In this document: positions 6,693 through 15,406 of the stretch, piece by piece | How positions within the stretch are numbered: the first letter of the stretch is position 1 | How the letters are laid out: each line of letters opens with the position of its first letter | From: Rhodocyclales bacterium | GTDB lineage: Bacteria > Pseudomonadota > Gammaproteobacteria > Burkholderiales > Rhodocyclaceae | NCBI GenBank assembly: GCA_026399415.1 | Contig: JAPLQZ010000223.1 | Span: forward strand, 1-41,215 | Reading direction: 5' to 3' | DNA length: 41,215 nt | Program-made: the position numbers and the translations under genes | Notes under the pieces: model-generated | The model's input: the letters and a program-made list of their open reading frames with translations, nothing else | What the model was told of the DNA's origin: nothing | The model's database searches: none

Positions 6693-7754
6693 TCAGGCCG
6701 TGGCGCTTGCCACATCCACCACGTCGGCCCGTACCACGCAGTTGCGACCGGCGGCCTTGGCCCGATACAGCGCCGCGTCGGCAGTCTTGGTCCACGCCTC
6801 GACCGATTGCCCGGCCTGGTACTGACCGACGCCAATACTGATCGTCACACTACGGCCGGGAAGAATCTCGGCCGCCTCGACGGCACGCCGGATATCCTCG
6901 GCGACCACCACCGCGCCATCGGCATCGGTGTGCTCCAGCAATAGCAGAAATTCCTCGCCGCCCCAGCGAAACAGTCGTTCGCCGCGGCGCAGGCGCTCAC
7001 CGACGGCTTGCACGATGCCTTGCAGGACCAGATCGCCTCGATCATGTCCGTAAGCGTCGTTGATCGGCTTGAAAAGGTCAACGTCGATCATCAGCACCGT
7101 GGCCATGATCGGATGCCGTTCTGCGCGGGCCACCAGCACCTCGAGGTTCTGCTCCATGAAGCGGCGGTTGAAACAACCCGTCAGCGGATCGGTCAGCGCC
7201 TGTTTGGCCAGCGTCTGGTGCAGGTCGGAGATCACGTTCAACACGATGTTGATCATGATGATGGTGAGCAGCAAGGTGCCGAATACCCGTAGCGCCAGCG
7301 CTGAGTCTATGTAGTGAACGGTCAGCCAGGACAGATAGCAGAGCATCGCCAGGCTGCATGCGATGGCGACGCGGCGGCTGAGCACGAAGTAGCTGTACAC
7401 AATCACTGGATAGCTCCACAGTACGCCAGGAACGCCCTGGATCATCACCGCCGCGGTAATCCCCGCAAGGAAGGGAACCAGCAGCAGCGCAAACGGTACC
7501 GGCACGGGACGCCCGCACCGTACGGCGTAGACATTGGCGAACGTGAGCGCCTGGATGAACAGGAGAATCAGCGCGACCAGGTAGCGTTGCTGCAGGAAAT
7601 TGTTGATCGTGAACGGCGTCAGCAGCAGTACCGTGACACCGCCCATCGAATGCATGACGCGGTCCCGATACGGCGCCAGCGAATCGCTCTCCGCCGTCGC
7701 CACATCGCGTATCCACTGGATCAACGCACTGGTTTCCTGTTTTCCCATCGCCAT
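6693..7754 (-). CDS. Membrane-bound diguanylate cyclase (GGDEF)
   Basis: A 353-residue protein. Residues about 35-178 hold five or six hydrophobic segments forming an uncharacterised membrane sensor region. From about residue 188 (LTDPLTGCFNRRFM) runs a GGDEF domain with the active-site motif GGEEF at 265-269, a sequence compatible with c-di-GMP synthesis. The product-inhibition I-site (RxxD) appears as RRGE (256-259), with Glu for Asp, so feedback inhibition may be weakened. It ends with ISIGV and the DAALYRAKAAGRN block typical of intact cyclases. It lies 11 bp after the HpaI-like gene on the same strand. Which stimulus it senses is unknown. Confidence 0.9.
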   Translation of the reverse strand: MAMGKQETSALIQWIRDVATAESDSLAPYRDRVMHSMGGVTVLLLTPFTINNFLQQRYLVALILLFIQALTFANVYAVRCGRPVPVPFALLLVPFLAGITAAVMIQGVPGVLWSYPVIVYSYFVLSRRVAIACSLAMLCYLSWLTVHYIDSALALRVFGTLLLTIIMINIVLNVISDLHQTLAKQALTDPLTGCFNRRFMEQNLEVLVARAERHPIMATVLMIDVDLFKPINDAYGHDRGDLVLQGIVQAVGERLRRGERLFRWGGEEFLLLLEHTDADGAVVVAEDIRRAVEAAEILPGRSVTISIGVGQYQAGQSVEAWTKTADAALYRAKAAGRNCVVRADVVDVASATA

Positions 7755-7765
7755 GCCGCCATGAG

Positions 7766-8536
7766 CTAACGTTCCCGGAACGATGATGCCAGTTTTAGCG
7801 CCGCATTGCGCAGCAGCGAGGTGTCGCCGCCGACCGCGATGAAACTTGCGCCGCAGTTGCGGTAATGCCGCGCAAGCAAAGGGTCGGTGACAAATACGCC
7901 GGCAGCCTTGCCTGTGGCCGCAATGCGCGTCAACGCGGCTTCAGTGGCGACTATTACTTCCGCATGCCCGGATTCGCCGAGGTAGCCCATCGACGCCGCG
8001 AGGTCGGCCGGGCCGATGAATGCGGCATCGACGCCTTCGACGGTCATGATCGCGTCGAGATTCGCCAGTCCCTGCCGCGACTCAATCTGCACGATCAGGC
8101 AGATTTCCTCATTGGCGCGCCGGGCGTAATCCTTGATGCCACCCCAATGCGCGGCGCGCACCACCGACGCGGCGACACCTCGAATGCCTTGCGGCGGGTA
8201 GCGCACGGCGCGTACCAGCGCCGTGGCCTCGGCGGCCGTTTCGACCATCGGCACCAGCAGCGTCTGGGCGCCGATGTCGAGATACTGTTTGATCAGGGCC
8301 GCGTCGTGATTCACCGGCCGCACCGCCAACTGGACCGGATAAGCCGCGGCGGCCTGCAGTTGCGATAGCACGGTCGCCGGATTGTTGGGCGCATGCTCGC
8401 CGTCGATCAGCAGCCAGTCGAATCCCGCCGTGGCGAGAATCTCCATGCTGTAGGCATTGGCCAGACCGACGAAGAGCCCGATCTGCAGCCGCTGCTGCTG
8501 GAGCAACTGCTTGAAAACATTCCTTGGCATATCCAT
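7766..8536 (-). CDS. HpcH/HpaI-family class II aldolase
   Basis: A 256-residue TIM-barrel aldolase close in length to HpaI and GarL. Conserved features are the IDGEHAPNN block with its catalytic His48, Arg73, and the metal ligands Glu152 (IESRQG) and Asp178 (IGPADLAASMG). These enzymes split 2-keto-4-hydroxy acids into pyruvate (or oxaloacetate) and an aldehyde, with a divalent metal. No 4-hydroxyphenylacetate or galactarate genes are nearby, so the true substrate is open and no symbol is given. The start at 8536 has GGAG about 10 bases upstream, inside the end of the LysR gene. It lies 6 bp downstream of that LysR gene, which may control it. Confidence 0.87.
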   Translation of the reverse strand: MDMPRNVFKQLLQQQRLQIGLFVGLANAYSMEILATAGFDWLLIDGEHAPNNPATVLSQLQAAAAYPVQLAVRPVNHDAALIKQYLDIGAQTLLVPMVETAAEATALVRAVRYPPQGIRGVAASVVRAAHWGGIKDYARRANEEICLIVQIESRQGLANLDAIMTVEGVDAAFIGPADLAASMGYLGESGHAEVIVATEAALTRIAATGKAAGVFVTDPLLARHYRNCGASFIAVGGDTSLLRNAALKLASSFRER

Positions 8537-8542
8537 GGCAAG

Positions 8543-9457
8543 CTACTCCAACTCCAGACCACGATCCCAATAAGGCTCAGGTCCGAGCCTCGCCGCAAGA
8601 AAATCAACAAATGCCCGCACGCGCTGCGGCACGAAGCGGTTGCCGGGAAACACGGCGAACATGTCGAGTATCGGCGTCGGAAAACTCTTCAGGATCGGCA
8701 CCAGCTTGCCCTCGCGGATCGCCTCGGCGGCGATGAATGTGGGCTCATAGACAATCCCCATGCCCTGCAGGGCGGCCTCCTGCAAGGCATTGCCGTTGTT
8801 GGCGGTGATCGGCCCGCTGATATCGACCCAGTGCTGCGCGCCGTCGATGATGAAGGGCCAATTCGAGCGCGAGGTCAGCGAATAGGCGAGACAGGCATGT
8901 TGCGTCAACTCGTCCGGATGCTTTGGCTCGCCATGTCGCCGCAGATAGTCGGGCGAAGCCGCGACCACCGAGCGGCAGGTCGTCAGGCGCCGCGCCACAG
9001 TGGTTTCAGGCAATCGATCGGTAATGCGCAAGGCGAAATCCATCCCTTCTTCGATCAGGTTCACCCGCCGGTCATTGAAGTCGAGATCGATGCGAATGTC
9101 CGGATGATCCTTGGAAAACTCCAGGATCAGCGGCGTCAGATGCAGCAGGCCGAAGGTCATCGGCACACTGGTGCGGATCTCGCCGCGCAGCGTTTGCCCC
9201 TCGCCGGCGAGATTTCCTTCGGCCTCATCGATACGGTCGAGGATGTCCCGGCATTGCTCCAGATAGGCGGAGCCGGCCGAGGTGAGCGACAGCCGACGGG
9301 TGCTGCGGGCGATCAGCTTGACCCCGAGATGGGCTTCCAGCGCAGCAATCTGCCGCGTAACCGCCGAGCGCGCGACATTCATTTGATCCGCCACCGCCGT
9401 AAAGCTGCCCGCCTCGGCCACCCGCACAAAAGTCTGCATTGCCGTCAATCGGTCCAT
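8543..9457 (-). CDS. LysR-family transcriptional regulator
   Basis: A 304-residue protein with the standard LysR layout. The N-terminal winged helix-turn-helix (MDRLTAMQTFVRVAEAGSFT through VARSAVTRQIAALEAHLGVKL) is followed by a linker and a periplasmic-binding-like effector domain from about residue 90. The start MDRLTAMQTFVRV is typical of the CrgA/AaeR-like branch common in Betaproteobacteria. It is followed on the same strand by the aldolase and the diguanylate cyclase, and is divergent from dsbA, with a spaced palindrome between them at 9496-9522 that it could bind. The effector is unknown. Confidence 0.9.
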   Translation of the reverse strand: MDRLTAMQTFVRVAEAGSFTAVADQMNVARSAVTRQIAALEAHLGVKLIARSTRRLSLTSAGSAYLEQCRDILDRIDEAEGNLAGEGQTLRGEIRTSVPMTFGLLHLTPLILEFSKDHPDIRIDLDFNDRRVNLIEEGMDFALRITDRLPETTVARRLTTCRSVVAASPDYLRRHGEPKHPDELTQHACLAYSLTSRSNWPFIIDGAQHWVDISGPITANNGNALQEAALQGMGIVYEPTFIAAEAIREGKLVPILKSFPTPILDMFAVFPGNRFVPQRVRAFVDFLAARLGPEPYWDRGLELE

Positions 9458-9495
9458 GGCCGCCCTGCCCGTTCAGAAATTTTTAGTTTGCGGTC

Positions 9496-9522
9496 ATTGT
9501 ATGGGGAACGCTGTCATACAAT
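9496..9522. promoter_or_regulatory. Spaced palindrome with back-to-back -10 boxes between lysR-type gene and dsbA
   Basis: ATTGTATG (9496-9503) and CATACAAT (9515-9522) are perfect 8-bp inverted arms separated by 11 bp. Each arm contains TACAAT reading outward: 9517-9522 toward dsbA, and 9501-9496 on the minus strand toward the LysR gene. The arms can therefore act as the -10 boxes of divergent promoters, while the whole is a candidate binding site for the LysR protein. The matching -35 hexamers are poor, which would fit an activator-dependent promoter. Confidence 0.5.
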
Positions 9523-9554
9523 TCCACTCAAACCCGCTTTTCACGGAGATTTTT

Positions 9555-10199
9555 ATGAAGAAACTGATTGCATTGCTGTTCGTTACCCTCATTTCATCGT
9601 TCGCCCTTTCAGGCGCAGGCCTTGCTGCCGAGCCACAGGCCGGCCGTGACTTCACGCCGATCAATCCTCCGCTGGCGACGCCCCCCGGGAAAATAGAGGT
9701 CGTCGAGTTTTTCTCTTACGGCTGCTCGCATTGCAGCGAGTTCCACCCCATGATCAGTCAATGGGCGGCCAAGCTGCCGAAAGACGTGAGCTTCCGCCGC
9801 GTACCGGTCAGCTTCAATCGCCCTGAGTGGGCGCGTCTGTCACGGATTTACTACGCGCTGGAAGCTACCGGTGATCTGGCGAAACTCGATGCCGCGGTTT
9901 TTGTTGCGATTCATGAGCAACGCGTCGCCTTCAAGACCGACCAAGCAGTGGTTTCCTGGGTGACGAGCAAGGGCGCCGACGGCAAAAAATTCGGCGATGC
10001 GATAGCCTCATTTTCCATGCAGAGCAAGGTGCAGCGCGCCGACCAGGAAGCGACTGCCGCCCGAATTTCCGGCGTACCTTCACTGGCTGTCGACGGCCGG
10101 TTTCTGCTCAACAACGAAGCGGCGAGCAACTACGAAGAACTGCTGAAGCTCACTGACAGCGTCATCGCCAAAGCCCGTCAGGAACGCAAAGGCAAATAA
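9555..10199 (+). CDS. dsbA: Thiol:disulfide interchange protein DsbA
   Basis: A 214-residue periplasmic oxidoreductase. The start at 9555 is chosen over an upstream ATG because it gives a clear signal peptide (MKKLIALLFVTL to about residue 25) and has GGAG just before it. The active site is CSHC (Cys57-Cys60) in the context FFSYGCSHCSEFHP, and the cis-Pro loop is SGVPSLAVDGRF. DsbA-type thioredoxins insert disulfide bonds into exported proteins. The next gene encodes its likely re-oxidant DsbB and starts on the base right after this stop codon, so the pair forms a compact oxidative folding operon. Confidence 0.92.
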   Translation: MKKLIALLFVTLISSFALSGAGLAAEPQAGRDFTPINPPLATPPGKIEVVEFFSYGCSHCSEFHPMISQWAAKLPKDVSFRRVPVSFNRPEWARLSRIYYALEATGDLAKLDAAVFVAIHEQRVAFKTDQAVVSWVTSKGADGKKFGDAIASFSMQSKVQRADQEATAARISGVPSLAVDGRFLLNNEAASNYEELLKLTDSVIAKARQERKGK

Positions 10200-10715
10200 G
10201 TGCACCCGTTGCTGCGCCTGCTATTCACGCCACGCGGCCTGTTCGCCGCCACGGGTCTTGTAGCCGTTGGGCTGGTTGCCGGCGGTATGTTTCTTCAACA
10301 GACCTTGAACCTGGCCGCCTGTCCGCTGTGCATTCTGCAGCGGATGCTCTACCTGCTACTGGCGCTTGAAGCCATTGCGGCGTGGATGCTGGCCGGCTCA
10401 TCGCACCCAAAAGCGTTGCCACGGAGTGCGGCGGCGCTGGTCATGGCCGCCACAACGATTACCGGCGCCGGCATTGCGGCGTATCAGACTTGGCTGCAGC
10501 GATGGGCCAAGGGAGTGAGTTGCACGGCCGACCAGCCCTGGTGGGAGAGCTTCGTGAATTGGGCCGGCAGCCAGTGGCCGCTGATGTTCGAAGCCTCCGG
10601 CCTGTGCTCCGAGGCGGGCTGGAAGTTTCTCGGCCTGTCGATTGCGGAATGGTCGCTGATCGCATTCACGTCCATGACGATCGCGATGTTGATAGCGCTA
10701 CTGCGCAAGGCTTAG
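10200..10715 (+). CDS. dsbB: Disulfide bond formation protein DsbB
   Basis: A 171-residue inner-membrane protein with four hydrophobic segments. The first periplasmic pair is CPLC (Cys41 and Cys44); the second loop holds Cys108 (GVSCTAD) and Cys136 (SGLCSEAG). This is the arrangement by which DsbB passes electrons from DsbA to quinone. The start is a GTG at 10200 that directly abuts the dsbA stop codon, with AAGG upstream, indicating translational coupling. The dispersed repeat at 10722-10746 follows in the short gap to livM. Confidence 0.9.
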   Translation: MHPLLRLLFTPRGLFAATGLVAVGLVAGGMFLQQTLNLAACPLCILQRMLYLLLALEAIAAWMLAGSSHPKALPRSAAALVMAATTITGAGIAAYQTWLQRWAKGVSCTADQPWWESFVNWAGSQWPLMFEASGLCSEAGWKFLGLSIAEWSLIAFTSMTIAMLIALLRKA

Positions 10716-10721
10716 TTTTTC

Positions 10722-10746
10722 GCCGTCCCGCTGGCGCCGGCTCTTA
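10722..10746. repeat. Dispersed 25-bp repeat, copy 2
   Basis: This copy starts GCCGTCCCGCTGG and ends GGCTCTTA, with about 21 of 25 bases shared with the copies at 6636-6660 and 37841-37865. It fills the 28-bp gap between convergent dsbB and livM and supplies the livM stop codon (TAA on the minus strand, 10744-10746). Like copy 1 it is preceded by TTAGTTT. Confidence 0.5.
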
Positions 10747-11679
10747 GATTTTCTGGCCAATCATGCGCTTGTACAGCGCCAGCGATTCGCCGACGATGCC
10801 GCGGCGGAAGGCCAGAACGCAGATCACGAAAATCGCGCCCATGATCACCGTGACCAGGGAGCCGACCTTGTCTGCCAGTTCGTTCTGCAAAGTCACAATG
10901 ATGGTCGCCCCCACCAGCGGCCCGAACACCGTTCCCATGCCGCCCAGCAGGGTCATCAGCACCACCTCGCCGGAGGTGTGCCAGTGGGCGTCGGTCAGTG
11001 TGGCGAATTTGAACACCAGTGTCTTGGTCGCGCCGGCCAAACCTGCCAGCCCGGCCGAAAGGACAAAGGCCAGCAGCTTGTATTTCGCCACGTCGTAGCC
11101 CAGCGAAATCGCTCGCGGTTCATTCTCGCGGATGGCCTTGAGAATCTGCCCGAAGGGCGAATGAATGGTGCGCTGTATGAGCCAGAACGATGCGGCGAAG
11201 ATCGCCACCACCAGGTAGTAGAGATTGATGTCATTGGCCAGGTCGAGGCCGAACAGGGTGCCGCGCGGCACGCCCTGCAAGCCATCCTCGCCGCCGGTAA
11301 AGGGCGCTTGCAGAAAGAAGAAAAACACCATCTGCGCCAGTGCCAGGGTCACCATCGCGAAGTAAATGCCCTGACGGCGAATGGCCAGACTGCCGATCAC
11401 CCAGCCCAGTGCCGCCGCGGCGACGGTGCCTGCCAGCAAACCGACCAGCGTCGGCAGTTCCCACACCTTCAAGGCATGCCCCGTGACATAGCCCGCCGTA
11501 CCCAGAAAAACTGCATGACCGAAGGACAGCAGGCCCGTATAGCCCAGCAGCAGGTTGAAGGCACAGGCGAAGAGCGCGAAACACAGAACCTTCATCACCA
11601 ATATCGGATAGATCAAAGTCGGCGCGAGCAGCAACAGAACTAGACCGACGAGATAGGCGATGGTGACGCGCCTGCTCAT
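10744..11679 (-). CDS. livM: Branched-chain amino acid ABC transporter permease LivM
   Basis: A 311-residue permease with about eight to ten hydrophobic segments and the LivM signatures NLLLGYTGLLSFGHA and RENEPRAISLGYD (the coupling-helix region), then GGMGTVFGPLVGA. The start at 11679 overlaps the livH stop by four bases (ATGA), so the open frame further upstream is not used. It forms the inner-membrane channel with LivH. It is the last gene of the livGFKHM operon. Confidence 0.92.
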   Translation of the reverse strand: MSRRVTIAYLVGLVLLLLAPTLIYPILVMKVLCFALFACAFNLLLGYTGLLSFGHAVFLGTAGYVTGHALKVWELPTLVGLLAGTVAAAALGWVIGSLAIRRQGIYFAMVTLALAQMVFFFFLQAPFTGGEDGLQGVPRGTLFGLDLANDINLYYLVVAIFAASFWLIQRTIHSPFGQILKAIRENEPRAISLGYDVAKYKLLAFVLSAGLAGLAGATKTLVFKFATLTDAHWHTSGEVVLMTLLGGMGTVFGPLVGATIIVTLQNELADKVGSLVTVIMGAIFVICVLAFRRGIVGESLALYKRMIGQKI

Positions 11680-12563
11680 TTCTCTCTCCCAAAAAGCCCC
11701 GCCGGACGGAACATGAGCACCACCGCCATGATCATGAACACCACGGTGGCACTGGCCTCGGGCCAGAACACCTTGGTCATGCCCTCGATAATGCCGAGGC
11801 CGAGGCCGGTCACTACCGAGCCTAGAATCGATCCCATGCCGCCGATCACCACCACGGCAAAGACGACGATGATCAGGTTGGACCCCATCAGCGGACCAAC
11901 TTGGCTCGCCGGTGCGGCCAGCACTCCGGCGAACCCCGCCAGACCGACACCGAAGCCGTAGGTCAGCATCACCATCAGCGGCACGTTGATGCCGAAAGCC
12001 TGCGTCAACTGAGGGTTCTCGGTGGCCGCTCGGAGATAGGCGCCCAGCCTCGTCTTCTCGACCATGTACCAGGTCGCGAGGCACACCGACAAGGAGGCAA
12101 AGACGATCCAGGCGCGGTATTTGGGCAGGAACATGAAACCGAGGTTGAAGGCACCCGAAAACTCTTCTGGAATCGAATACGGCTGGCCCGCAACGCCATA
12201 CAGATCACGGAACAGGCCTTCGATCATCAGGGCCAGGCCGAAGGTCAGCAGCAGCCCGTAGAGATGGTCCAGCTTGTAAAGCCATTGCAGCATCAAGCGT
12301 TCGATGGCAATGCCGATCAGACCGACGCTGATGGGCGCCAGCACCAGCATCCACCAGTAGCCAATGCCAAGATATTCCATGCCCATCCAGGCCAGCATGG
12401 CACCGGCCATGTACAAGGCGCCGTGGGCGAAATTGATGATGTTCAACATGCCGAAGATCACGGCGAGACCGAGGCTCAGAACGGCATAGAAGGACCCGTT
12501 GACCAGCCCCAGCATCAACTGGCCGAACAGGGCCTGGATCGGTACGCCGAAAATCTCCGTCAT
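11676..12563 (-). CDS. livH: Branched-chain amino acid ABC transporter permease LivH
   Basis: A 295-residue permease with many hydrophobic helices and the LivH blocks NIINFAHGALYMAGA and ENPQLTQAFGINV (the coupling segment), then GGMGSILGSVVTGLGLG. It pairs with LivM to form the transmembrane pore, energised by LivF and LivG. It lies 32 bp after the binding-protein gene and overlaps livM by four bases. The length is typical. Confidence 0.92.
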   Translation of the reverse strand: MTEIFGVPIQALFGQLMLGLVNGSFYAVLSLGLAVIFGMLNIINFAHGALYMAGAMLAWMGMEYLGIGYWWMLVLAPISVGLIGIAIERLMLQWLYKLDHLYGLLLTFGLALMIEGLFRDLYGVAGQPYSIPEEFSGAFNLGFMFLPKYRAWIVFASLSVCLATWYMVEKTRLGAYLRAATENPQLTQAFGINVPLMVMLTYGFGVGLAGFAGVLAAPASQVGPLMGSNLIIVVFAVVVIGGMGSILGSVVTGLGLGIIEGMTKVFWPEASATVVFMIMAVVLMFRPAGLFGREK

Positions 12564-12595
12564 GCGAACATCACTCCCGTGCTGTCAGCCGCGAC

Positions 12596-13828
12596 TTACT
12601 TCTTTGCAACCGCGGGACAACGTGACAGGGCCATTGGCTGGAAGGCCTGCTCGGCGGGAATTACCTGCTTGATGTTGTAGTAGTCCCACGGCTCCTTCGA
12701 CTCCGAGGGCTTCTTGACTTCGACCAGGTACATGTCATGCACCATGCGGCCGTCCTCGCGAATCCTGCCGCCCTTGGCGAACGCGTCGTTGATTGGAGTC
12801 TCATGCATCTTCTTCATCACTGTTGCCGTGTCGTCCGTTCCGGTCGCCTGGACCGCCTTGAGATAGGTAGTCACCGCCGAGTAAGTGCCGGCATGCAGCA
12901 TTGAGGGCATTTTCTTCATCTTGTCGAAAAAACGGCGGCTAAATTCGCGGGTCTCCTTATTGAGGTCCCAGTAGAAGCCCTCGGTGAACATCATGCCCTG
13001 CGTGGTAGGCAGGCCGAGGGCATGAATGTCGATGATGGTCGTCAGCAGGCCTACGATAGTCTGGTTCTTTGTCAGGCCGAATTCGTTGGCCGCCTTGATC
13101 GAATTGATGGTGTCGCCACCCGCATTGGCGAGCCCGACCACCTTGGCCTTGGAGGCCTGCGCCTGAAGGAGGAAGGAGGAGAAGTCGGAGGCATTCAGCG
13201 GGTGCCTGACGGCACCCAAAACCTTGCCACCAGCCGCCTTTACCGCCTCGGTAGTGTCTTTCTCCAGCGAGGCGCCGAAGGCATAGTCGGCGGTGAGGAA
13301 GAACCAGGTGTCCTTGCCCTGCTTCGTCACTGCCGTGCCCGGGCCGTTGGCCAGCGCGTAGGTGTCATAGACGTAGTGCACCACATTGCTCGGTGCGCAA
13401 TCCTCGTTGGTCAGCCGCGTCGACGCGGCGCCGGCGTTGATCATGATTTTGTTCTTTTCGGTGGTGACCTTGGCCACGGCGATGGCCACCCCGGAATTCA
13501 GCACGTCGGTGACCATGTCCACGCCCTGCGTGTCATACCATTCGCGGACCTTGTTGGAACCGACGTCGGCCTTGTTCTGGTGATCGGCGGACACCAGTTC
13601 GACCTTGAACTTGGGCTTGAACTGCGCCTTGAAGTCCTCGATGGCCATTTCGGCCGCCACCACCGAGCCCTTGCCGCCCAGATCGGAATATACCCCGGAC
13701 ATATCCGTCAGCACGGCGATCTTGACCACGTCGCCGGAGATCTTGCCAGTGGTTTGAGCCAGGGCGGATCCCGTCGCCGGCAACAGCATTGCGGAAAGGG
13801 CCAGGGCCAGCAGTTTGCGTTTCATCAT
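12596..13828 (-). CDS. ABC transporter substrate-binding protein (LivK-like)
   Basis: A 410-residue periplasmic binding protein. The start at 13828 is set by a strong Shine-Dalgarno (AAGGAGGAA) and a signal peptide (MMKRKLLALALSAMLLPATGSALA). The mature protein starts with VVKIAVLTDMSGVYSDLGG, the type I fold of the HAAT/LivK family. It is longer than E. coli LivK and resembles binding proteins of Betaproteobacteria that take up aromatic acids, urea, amides or amino acids, so the ligand is open. It sits in the middle of the operon, between livF and livH, rather than at an end. Confidence 0.88.
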   Translation of the reverse strand: MMKRKLLALALSAMLLPATGSALAQTTGKISGDVVKIAVLTDMSGVYSDLGGKGSVVAAEMAIEDFKAQFKPKFKVELVSADHQNKADVGSNKVREWYDTQGVDMVTDVLNSGVAIAVAKVTTEKNKIMINAGAASTRLTNEDCAPSNVVHYVYDTYALANGPGTAVTKQGKDTWFFLTADYAFGASLEKDTTEAVKAAGGKVLGAVRHPLNASDFSSFLLQAQASKAKVVGLANAGGDTINSIKAANEFGLTKNQTIVGLLTTIIDIHALGLPTTQGMMFTEGFYWDLNKETREFSRRFFDKMKKMPSMLHAGTYSAVTTYLKAVQATGTDDTATVMKKMHETPINDAFAKGGRIREDGRMVHDMYLVEVKKPSESKEPWDYYNIKQVIPAEQAFQPMALSRCPAVAKK

Positions 13829-13868
13829 GATGTTTCCTCCTTGGTAAGAATGGACGGGATCCGAAGGC

Positions 13869-14576
13869 TCAGACCCCGAGGTACTCCTGCAGCAGATGCT
13901 GCTTTTCCTTGATTTCATTCTGCGCTATCTCCGCCATCACCTGTCCGTGCTCGACAATGAACATGCGGTCGGCCAGCGGCGCGGCGAAGCGGAAGTTCTG
14001 CTCCACCAGAATAATCGTGTAGTCGCGCTGCTTGAGCATCCTGATGACCTCGCCCAGCTTTTGCACGATCACCGGCGCCAACCCCTCGGAGACTTCATCG
14101 AGCAAAAGCAGTTTGGCCCCGGTGCGAAGGATACGCGCCATGGCCAGCATCTGCTGCTCGCCACCCGACAGCCGCGTGCCCTGGCTGCCACGGCGCTCCT
14201 TCAGATTGGGAAACATTTCGTAAAGTTCGTCCAGGCTCAGGCCGCCACTGCCCACCTGGGGCGGCAGCAGCAGGTTCTCCTCGCAGCTGAGGCTGGCGTA
14301 GATGCCCCGCTCTTCCGGGCAGTAGCCGACGCCCAGTTGGGCAATCTTGTGCGAAGGCAGCTTGATGACTTCGCGACCATTGAGCATGACGGACCCGGTG
14401 CGCCTGCCGGTCAGGCCGAGGATGGCGCGCAGCGTGGTGGTGCGCCCGGCCCCGTTGCGCCCCAGCAGGGAAATGCACTCGCCGCGCCGCACCGTGAAAT
14501 CCATCCCGTGCAGCACATGCGATTCGCCGTAGAAGGCGTGGAGATCGGAAACGCGCAGGAACTCGGTGGCGCTCAT
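13869..14576 (-). CDS. livF: ABC transporter ATP-binding protein LivF
   Basis: A 235-residue ATPase. The start at 14576 lies one base beyond the livG stop; an in-frame upstream start at 14606 would overlap livG and is less likely. The ABC signature LSGGEQQMLAMARIL and Walker B LLLLDEVSEGLAP are intact. Walker A reads GRNGAGRTT (39-47): the normally invariant lysine is Arg45. I recall this K-to-R form in some other betaproteobacterial LivF proteins, so it may be a natural subgroup variant rather than damage. It works with LivG to drive uptake through LivHM. Confidence 0.9.
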   Translation of the reverse strand: MSATEFLRVSDLHAFYGESHVLHGMDFTVRRGECISLLGRNGAGRTTTLRAILGLTGRRTGSVMLNGREVIKLPSHKIAQLGVGYCPEERGIYASLSCEENLLLPPQVGSGGLSLDELYEMFPNLKERRGSQGTRLSGGEQQMLAMARILRTGAKLLLLDEVSEGLAPVIVQKLGEVIRMLKQRDYTIILVEQNFRFAAPLADRMFIVEHGQVMAEIAQNEIKEKQHLLQEYLGV

Positions 14577-14577
14577 C

Positions 14578-15360
14578 TCAATGCCCTGCCGGCGAAGCCA
14601 GTTCATCGACCTCTGTACCCATATAGGCCTCTATGACCAGCGGGTTGGCGGCGACCTCGGCATAGGGACCTTCGGCCAACACCGAGCCGCGAGCGAGTAC
14701 GGTCAGGGTATCCGAGATTCCGGCCACCACTTTCATGTTGTGCTCGACCATGAGGATGGTGCGGTTGGCCGAGACCTTCTTGATCAGTTGCATGACCCGG
14801 TCGACGTCTTCATGTCCCATGCCCTGGGTGGGTTCATCGAGCAGCATGAGTTCGGGATCGAGGGCCAGCGTGGTGGCAATTTCCAGTGCGCGTTTGCGGC
14901 CGTAGGGCATCTCCACCGTCACCATGTCGGCGCAGTCCTGCAGATCGACCGATGTCAGCAACTCCATGGCGCGGTCGTTGAGCAGATCGAGGCTGCGGTC
15001 GGACTTCCAGAAGTGGAAGCTGGTTCCGAGCTTGCGTTGCAGGGCAATGCGGACATTTTCCAGCACGGTGAGATGGGGAAATACGGCGGAAATCTGAAAG
15101 GAACGGACAATGCCGCGGCGGGCAATCTTCTCGGGGGCTTCGCGGGTAATGTCGATGCCGTTGAAGCAGATATCGCCCCGCGTCGGCTCAAGAAACTTCG
15201 TCAGCAAATTGAAGCACGTCGTCTTGCCAGCCCCGTTGGGGCCAATCAGCGCATGAATGTGGCCGCGCCTGACTTTCAGGTCCACGCCATTGACCGCGAC
15301 GAAGCCACGGAATTCCTTGACGAGACCGGTGGTCTCGAGAATGCAATCTTCTGCCATCAA
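14578..15360 (-). CDS. livG: ABC transporter ATP-binding protein LivG
   Basis: A 260-residue ATPase with Walker A GPNGAGKTT (40-48), Walker B LMLLDEPTQGM and the LivG-type C-terminal block DTLTVLARGSVLAEG. The signature loop reads MPYGRKRALEIATTLA in place of LSGGQ; LivG proteins normally have LxYGxQRxLEIA here. It is the first gene of the operon, with a good promoter at 15407-15435. The start may be Met1 or Met2. It is the canonical ATPase half and may compensate for the altered Walker A of LivF. Confidence 0.92.
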   Translation of the reverse strand: MMAEDCILETTGLVKEFRGFVAVNGVDLKVRRGHIHALIGPNGAGKTTCFNLLTKFLEPTRGDICFNGIDITREAPEKIARRGIVRSFQISAVFPHLTVLENVRIALQRKLGTSFHFWKSDRSLDLLNDRAMELLTSVDLQDCADMVTVEMPYGRKRALEIATTLALDPELMLLDEPTQGMGHEDVDRVMQLIKKVSANRTILMVEHNMKVVAGISDTLTVLARGSVLAEGPYAEVAANPLVIEAYMGTEVDELASPAGH

Positions 15361-15406
15361 GCTCTTTTCATGTCATCAGGGAACACCCCTGTCTCTGTTG
15401 AAGACG

